DNA of 12,765 nucleotides from contig WKLE02001289.1 of assembly GCA_014885115.2 (NCBI GenBank), positions 1 to 12,765 on the forward strand. Reading direction: 5' to 3'. The translations under genes were made by a program, and so were the position numbers. The notes beneath the pieces are model-generated. The model was not told where the DNA came from. It searched no databases and was given only the letters and a program-made list of their open reading frames with translations. The first letter of the stretch is position 1, and every line of letters starts with the position of its first letter. Source of the DNA: Asterionellopsis glacialis. Its lineage: Eukaryota > Bacillariophyta > Plagiogrammaphyceae > Rhaphoneidales > Asterionellopsidaceae. Below are positions 8,045 to 12,765 of this stretch, in pieces.

Positions 8045-9038
8045 TTAACAAATAAATTGAAAATTATCCTAAAATATGCTTTCCGTCAACCCTACAGAAA
8101 CAAACAGTACAATGGTATCATGCATACTTATGTCATCCCAGCAAGAAAAGAGACAATACAACAGCACTTATGGTGGCCTAAACTACGTGAACACATAACA
8201 ACCTACTGCAAAACTTGCCACACCTGTCAACTGAACAAGACTCAAAGTAAAAAGTACAGACACCTGCCTGAAAAAGATGCAGAAGCCACACCATGGGACC
8301 GACTATGTGTAGATCACATAGGATCTTACACTATCTCAAGAAAAGGTCATGAGGACCTCACCCTATGCTGCATTACTATGATTGACCCAGCTACAGGATG
8401 GTTTGATATTGCCCCTTGGTCAAAAAGGAGCAGTATCAAAATCATGAACATAGTAGAACAGCAGTGGTTTGCACAATACCCAAAGCCTGCGCAAGTCACT
8501 TTTGACCAAAGCATGGAATTCATGAAGCACTTCTGTAGTATGTTAGATGATAGGCAAATGCCATTGTGGAGAGGATACATCAAGTAGTGGGTAACATGAT
8601 ACGAACCCATGAGGTACAACATAGTACCAAAGAAAACCCCTGGACTGGTGTATTAGCTGCCGTAGCTTACGCTGTACATTCCACTTATCATACTACTCTC
8701 CAAGCTATGCCTGGCCAGCTAGTTTTTGGTAGAGATATGATATTTAACATTCAACACAAAGCAAACTGGGAACACATACATAGAAGGAAACAAGCCAGAA
8801 TAGCTAGCAATAATCAGCATGAAAACACTAAGAGAATCAAACACGATTGGAAAGTAGGTGATAAAGCCCTACTAGAAAACAATAAGTCTAATCTGCGTAA
8901 ATACAAACAACCACACAATGGACCATTCACAGTTTGTCAGTACACTGCAACGGTACCATAACATTACAATGTGGACCAGTACTCGACAGACTCAATATTC
9001 ATCATGTGAAGCCTTACCATGCTGCCGCTGCCGCATAA
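8045..9038 (+). pseudogene. pol (integrase part): Ty3/gypsy-type integrase, end of pol, broken
   Basis: Integrase cuts and joins element DNA to the host chromosome. The segment begins in the zinc-binding domain: HTYVIPARKETIQQHLWW has lost the second His of the HHCC set, but both Cys pairs remain near TTYCKTCHTCQLNK. The catalytic core shows LCVDHIGSYT (Asp 8312-8314), MIDPATGWFDIAPW and VTFDQSMEF (Asp 8504-8506). A deletion of about a dozen codons with a frameshift near 8545 precedes NAIVERIHQVVGNM (Glu 8569-8571), so all three DDE residues survive in two frames. The core ends LQAMPGQLVFGRDM. The C-terminal domain has KVGDKALLENN and GPFTV, then a shift near 8945 into a frame ending in HHVKPYH and an Ala run (TAA 9036-9038). 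FDQSMEF stands where the family has FDRG-EF; CGA to CAA would explain the first change. No RT or protease precedes it. Confidence 0.85.
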
Positions 9039-9060
9039 ACGTCCTAAGTACTAGATTGCT

Positions 9061-9071
9061 GGATATTGGGG
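9061..9071 (+). other. Polypurine-tract-like sequence
   Basis: GGATATTGGGG sits directly against the TG that starts the right LTR, 22 bp after the pol stop. Its position is that of the plus-strand primer of LTR retrotransposons. The T residues make it an imperfect purine run. Confidence 0.5.
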
Positions 9072-9171
9072 TGAGTGTAGTAGGCAAGTCGTGAGACTCC
9101 CGTGATATGTCAATCAACTGTAGTACGGATGCACCACAACACAATGCCATCACAGATCAGGACCGATGAGA

Positions 9172-9217
9172 TGACGTGATGATGTCATCAAGGGGATAGA
9201 AGAACGTGCAGTGACGT
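9172..9217 (+). promoter_or_regulatory. Clustered TGACGT half sites
   Basis: TGACGT at 9172-9177 and at 9212-9217 lie 40 bp apart, with TGATGTCA further on at 9237-9244. In element direction this is the first third of the LTR, where U3 promoter signals are expected. TGACGT is the core of the CRE/bZIP recognition site. Confidence 0.45.
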
Positions 9218-9279
9218 GTTACGTTCATGTGAATGCTGATGTCACGAGAGAAGCGTATTGAAATCCAATTTGCAGCAGA

Positions 9280-9297
9280 AGCATGATGCATCATGCT
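9280..9297. other. 18-bp perfect palindrome in the LTR
   Basis: AGCATGATGCATCATGCT equals its own reverse complement. The aligned stretch in the left LTR (around 4729-4745) keeps most of the bases but is no longer a perfect palindrome. It could be a dimer-binding site or a small hairpin. Confidence 0.6.
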
Positions 9298-9371
9298 GGA
9301 ATGTGATGACGCACCAATCTGGCATACTCTCATTGGCTGCCTCAGGGAGTTTGGTTCACATGATAAAACCA

Positions 9372-9477
9372 AACTCCATTGGAATCCAAACTCTAAGTAG
9401 ATCTGCCGTAGGATCCCGTACTGCAATTGGGTCAAGAAGACAAATTGGTAGATTGTTGACTATTTTTAGCAACTAGT
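9372..9477 (+). repeat. Highly conserved LTR core, right copy
   Basis: Inverted partner of 4549-4654 with about 5 differences in 106 bp. In element direction both copies keep the same reading frame open through it (SRSAVGSRTAIGSRRQIG), as part of a frame of about 72 codons in each LTR. The opposite strand is open as well. Confidence 0.8.
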
Positions 9478-9586
9478 TAAATAGCTCACAATTTATTCAC
9501 TCTAACAAAACTCAGTCTATTTTCTATCACTTTTCAGTATTGTTGTCAGCATAGTGCAGTTCCTGCATACAAAATTTGACTGACAA

Positions 9587-10119
9587 ATGCCTTCCAATGT
9601 GACAAAACAAGGGTACAAGACTAGTTTCAGTTCTGATGCCCAGAAGCACAGGAAAATTGTTGTTTTTAATGGTTAAGTAAATTCATAAATTCAGAAACAT
9701 ATTTTTGGAGAAACATATTAGAACTGAAGAAGAAGAAGAAAAACATTACAAGCAAAAATTGAAGCCTATTTACTACAAACACTCTGATAAACCACATCAC
9801 ACCATATCTTACCAACAAAACATACAAGCCATCAGCAAACCAAGATGATCAAACAGAAGATGAGACAGAAGATCAGGGCACTCAACCTGTATTTGCACAA
9901 ACAAACAATGTGCATGTCAAAGAAGAAACTGTACTACATCCTATTGATAGCACAATGAAGATATTTGAAGATGAAAATGATATGCATACAAACAATACTC
10001 AAGCTCAAAAGTATAATCATTATGATACCAAACTTTTGTTGAAACAGAAATCTACAATTGCAACTAGGTCTCCATCTAGACCTGTGTCTGTCAATAAACA
10101 AAAAGAAGAAAAAGTTTGA
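9587..10119 (+). pseudogene. Unrecognised broken or spliced coding region
   Basis: Three frames follow each other with protein-like composition. ATG 9587 starts MPSNVTKQGYKTSFSSDAQK and stops at TAA after 29 codons. A second frame runs from about 9679 through an Glu-rich stretch (RTEEEEEKHYKQKLKPIYY) to TGA at about 9846. The third (open from 9763) carries an acidic stretch, NQDDQTEDETEDQGTQPV, and a basic end, ATRSPSRPVSVNKQKEEKV, to a TGA at 10117-10119. Charged and low in hydrophobics, it looks like a disordered protein. I recognise no family. It starts 28 bp after the LTR, so it could be host sequence hit by the insertion or another element. No convincing GT-AG intron would join the pieces, so a pseudogene is more likely than a spliced gene. 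Confidence 0.3.
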
Positions 10120-11880
10120 TACATAGATAGGATGTAAATGGACTTTTTAGCTCCCATCACTTTGCAATCCAATTGCAGTCAATCAAATTAATATTTAGTA
10201 GTCATTGTTACTTGTCAACTTCTTGTGTAATTTGACAATGGAATTTGTGACTAAAAAGCACTAAAAAACACTTACTCAATAAAAAGTATTAATCCATCAC
10301 CTAAATTATGAAACTCTTTATAAAAAATTCTGTTACATTTGAAATAAAAACATTCATAGGATTTGACTAAAATAAGTGAGAAATGAAAAAAAAATCTATC
10401 TCAAATCATAATAAATATGAGAATCAGCTTTACAGTATGTTAATAAGTTAAGTTGTTTTGTAAGCTTACGCATAATTTTTGTGTCCAATTAACTTTTTTT
10501 GTTGAAAACTATAAGAACTCAAGTGATAGTGACAAAATTTATGTCAATGAGTGACATATTTTTTTCAAGTTGGCAAACTTTTGTGTGTGATAGACAGAAT
10601 ATTAAAATATGAGAGCATGCATGGATATTTGTCAAAGGACAGACCACAATTATCTTGTATTGGGTCATATTTTTTTACCCTAATACAGAAATAAATTATG
10701 AGAAAAAAAGGTATGAAAATTTGGTGTGAGATTCCACTCTAATTTTTTTGGTAATTTCAACTTATTTTGGGAAATATTGTCCTGTGGTAGTTTTCTTTTT
10801 ATAGATGAACTACAAATTTAGTTGTGTATAGGACAGTAACATAAAAAAGAAGGCTTAAATGTTTGATGTATTCTCCTCAGGGGTTGGACCCAAAGTGAAG
10901 ATTTTAAATAAAAAATAAAATCTAGAAATTAGTGTGGAGATTCTCAAAGATATGAAAATATGTGCAAGTTGTGCAGGGGAGTTTTGAGTAGCATCAGACC
11001 ACCTTCATGTCAAAAATGCTGCCATTGTTTTTTTGCACATATGCACACAACCCCNNNNCCCCCCCCAAAAAAAAACTGAAAAATCACATTAGGAACAACC
11101 CAATGTTGACCAAGGAGGTATAAATTGACAGGAGGAGCAACTCTGTATAGTTACAGTATGCTTGTTGCCTGGATCTTCTGCTTCCATTTCAATTGATTAT
11201 AATGCCTAGTGGTTACATTTGTTACATTGTTGTTCTGTTATCCCTGACAATTTTTAGGGCAAATAACATCAAATTGTTTGCAAATCTGCTTAACAATAAT
11301 TTTAGGGAAGCCACAAAAACATGATGAAGGAAATCATTAAATTTATGTTATTGTTTCTAAAAAATGAAATCCTTTTTCTTACACATTGCCAATTGTTTAT
11401 TCCAATCTATTTCTTTACAGAGAATTATGACTTTACAATTCTTACAGTACACAAATTTATATAACCTGAAAATGGTTATGAAATGAATTTTGAAAATTAT
11501 TAGTGAGGAATAAGTGTAAAGAAGTATGCAACAATAAACCCTAAGAAGTACTCTCCAACAAAGTCACTGTAATTATTGCTTTTTGTATTCTATTTGTTTT
11601 GATTTATTCTTTATCGCATCCCTCTTTTGAGTATAATGTAAATACTCATAATAAATGATGAGTTAGTCAAATTGATAGTTTAAATAGATGAGTTTGTGAT
11701 AATTGTGTACATTATTTACTTTCAACCTAGAATGGTGCATTGTTGAATATTCATGGAATTCACACCTTTGGTACTGCTAGGACTGTACAAAATTTGGCAT
11801 TGTCATAAATATTTCAGTGCTAAATTGATGGGGGCATTTCATTTGTGACCACTTTTCAGGCTAGCAAGGTGGGTGTTTTG
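10120..11880. other. Long AT-rich stretch without a gene
   Basis: About 1.8 kb of AT-rich DNA with many short A and T runs. No reading frame of note, LTR, tRNA or tandem array is visible on either strand. It could be intergenic DNA or old element debris beyond recognition. Confidence 0.6.
11055..11058. other. Assembly gap (NNNN) inside a C run
   Basis: Four undetermined bases flanked by CCCC on the left and a run of C then A on the right. This is most likely a homopolymer that sequencing could not resolve. Confidence 0.95.
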
Positions 11881-11939
11881 GCGCACGGATAACAGAATAT
11901 ATACTGTAGTAGCAACAGGAGGAAGAGAAGTGGTGGTAG

Positions 11940-12475
11940 GTCATAGTTCCTATATTCATTGCAGTTGGAGGAGGAAGAGGACAAGTTGGCGTTGGTCAGA
12001 AAGCAACAGTAGTGTTTGCTTCTGGTGATGATTCAACACGAGGAAAACCATATCATCTCTACTTTCGACTTGCATTTGTTTTGTGACATCATTTACTGAG
12101 TATCGGGCTAAACACTGTGCTGTATGTTGCAATTCTTGGGAACCCAAAAAATGAATAACCCAATAACTCTAAAGTATGTAAATTTACACGATGAGCGCTC
12201 TAGTACTGCTTCTAGGAGAGCCATCTCTAAAAAGCATGTGTTGTTGGGGACAAATTTGGTTGGTACCAGTTGCACCTCCTGTCAATTTACACCTCCTTGA
12301 AGTTGACACTCTTAGAGTTCACCCCAGGGTCTATATTCTCAATAATTGTCGTGGTTGCAATGAGCAACAGGACTGGGACATACGGAACCCTGGTAGCGAT
12401 CTACAGTGGGAGCCTAGGACTAGAGGCACTGATCCCCTTTGTGTTACAAAAGATTATCGTAGAATCACATTTTAG
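11940..12475 (+). pseudogene. Unrecognised coding-like stretch in several frames
   Basis: Composition is less AT-rich than upstream, and four overlapping plus-strand pieces look protein-like. 11940-12086 is Gly-rich (AVGGGRGQVGVGQKATVVF). 12032-12154 is Cys-rich (FTEYRAKHCAVCCNSWEPKK). 12151-12300 starts with ATG (MNNPITLKYVNLHDERSSTA, later TSCTSCQF). 12191-12475 carries RVYILNNCRGCNEQQDWDIR. The repeated C-x-x-C pairs (CAVC, CTSC, CRGC) would suit a zinc-binding protein. I recognise no family, and the frames cannot be joined without assuming shifts or introns. A frame at 12270-12548 is hydrophobic and may be a shadow. The minus-strand frame 11956-12147 is taken as a shadow as well. Confidence 0.25.
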
Positions 12476-12619
12476 TTCATCCTTGCACAGACTGTGTAGA
12501 TGTTGGATGAGAATGTTTTGTTTCTTGGACTATACTACTTTATCTTAAAATCACACTAAAAGTCTAAAAGTGGACTAACCATCAATTGTATTTAGTATTG
12601 TTGTTTTGACGGAACAACA

Positions 12620-12765
12620 ATGGCTTTTAGTACTTACTGCATGGCAGGCAGTATGGTTGTTTACAAATCAACTGTGGTGTCACCAGAAGACTTTAACTTC
12701 TGCTGTTGTTCTTTTGTATTCCGCCGAGTCGTGCACGAATACGTACCATCTTCAGTTTTTTTTTT
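12620..12765 (+). CDS. Possible start of an unknown gene, cut by the window edge
   Basis: ATG at 12620 in the context ACAACAATGG opens a frame of 48 codons that is still open at the last base. It begins MAFSTYCMAGSMVVYKSTVV and includes PEDFNFCCCSFVFRRVVHEY. No family is recognised. The start context is good for a eukaryote, but a 48-codon frame ending in a T run could arise by chance. Confidence 0.18.
   Translation, partial: MAFSTYCMAGSMVVYKSTVVSPEDFNFCCCSFVFRRVVHEYVPSSVFF

Larger units (their letters stand above)
8045..9558 (+). mobile_element. Ty3/gypsy-type retrotransposon, 3' part only
   Basis: The order integrase, polypurine tract, LTR is the normal 3' end of a Ty3-type element. The 5' LTR, gag, protease and RT are missing in this orientation. 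The matching 5' half lies in opposite orientation at 3219-4965, with the RT/RNase H relic between them. Confidence 0.78.
9072..9558 (+). repeat. LTR of the Ty3-type element, 3' copy (487 bp)
   Basis: It starts TGAGTGTAGTAGGC immediately after the polypurine tract and ends AGCATAGTGCA, with the usual TG...CA edges. It is the inverted partner of 4458-4965. Outside the 106-bp core at 9372-9477 the two copies differ by many substitutions and several indels. It carries TGACGT half sites at 9172-9177 and 9212-9217, TGATGTCA at 9237-9244 and TGACGC at 9306-9311. The 5 bp after its end (GTTCC) do not match the 5 bp outside the other LTR, so no target-site duplication links the two. Confidence 0.85.

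Noticed and set aside
8347..8622. Minus-strand frame opposite the integrase
   Set aside because: Lies wholly over the integrase core, whose motifs are clear on the plus strand.
4458..9558. A DNA transposon with 0.5-kb terminal inverted repeats
   Set aside because: The repeats behave as LTRs: TG...CA edges, one preceded by a polypurine tract after Ty3 pol, the other followed by gag in the opposite direction. No transposase is inside and no target-site duplication is seen.
9839..9905. Glu/Asp/Gln-rich stretch as a prokaryotic-style toxin or antitoxin
   Set aside because: Eukaryotic AT-rich context, no partner gene and no start signal; low-complexity acidic sequence only.
12270..12548. Hydrophobic frame possibly ending in a piggyBac-like CWMRMF segment
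   Set aside because: The Cys-rich part lies upstream, the reverse of the piggyBac order, and no catalytic Asp context is readable.
12696..12753. Minus-strand short frame starting MVRIRARLGGI, similar to IRAKLGGI in the transposase-like relic
   Set aside because: Only 18 codons before a stop; the match is too short to tell from chance.

Overview
The window looks like nuclear DNA of a microalga, most likely a diatom. I infer this from protein families I recognise from diatom genomes: a Ty3/gypsy-type Gag, a Ty3-type integrase, a reverse transcriptase/RNase H protein of non-LTR type, and a transposase-like multi-copy family. The base composition is AT-rich and there is no bacterial gene organisation. 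I see no intact gene, tRNA, rRNA or CRISPR array. It reads as a graveyard of transposons, and every recognisable coding region is broken.

Layout. Positions 1-1446 (minus) hold a transposase-like relic that runs off the left edge. Positions 1872-2051 and 2624-3100 (minus) hold two short coiled-coil-like coding relics in AT-rich DNA. Positions 3219-4965 (minus) are the 5' part of a Ty3-type element, reading leftwards: a 508-bp LTR (4965 to 4458), a short leader, then gag (4386 to 3466) with one in-frame stop and a duplicated tail. Positions 4966-7945 (plus) are a 5'-truncated reverse transcriptase/RNase H element, beginning exactly at the LTR edge at the catalytic motif of the polymerase. Positions 8045-9558 (plus) are the 3' part of a Ty3-type element: integrase, polypurine tract and a 487-bp LTR. 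Positions 9587-10119 and about 11940-12475 hold coding-like pieces I do not recognise. The rest, chiefly 10120-11880, is AT-rich DNA without visible genes and includes a small assembly gap at 11055-11058.

The main structural point is that the two LTRs are inverted relative to each other and point outwards. They frame a 5.1-kb block (4458-9558) made of the RT/RNase H relic plus the integrase. A single inversion with one breakpoint in pol and another in a flanking element would give this order. Two independent insertions of related elements would too. The LTRs are clearly diverged, but a 106-bp core is about 95% identical.

Several disabling changes are C-to-T (or G-to-A) at CpG when judged against remembered family consensus. 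This fits methylated, silenced DNA that has decayed by deamination. The LTRs carry repeated TGACGT-type (CRE/bZIP) motifs, a plausible stress-response promoter element. I find no convincing new system beyond these rearranged and decayed elements.
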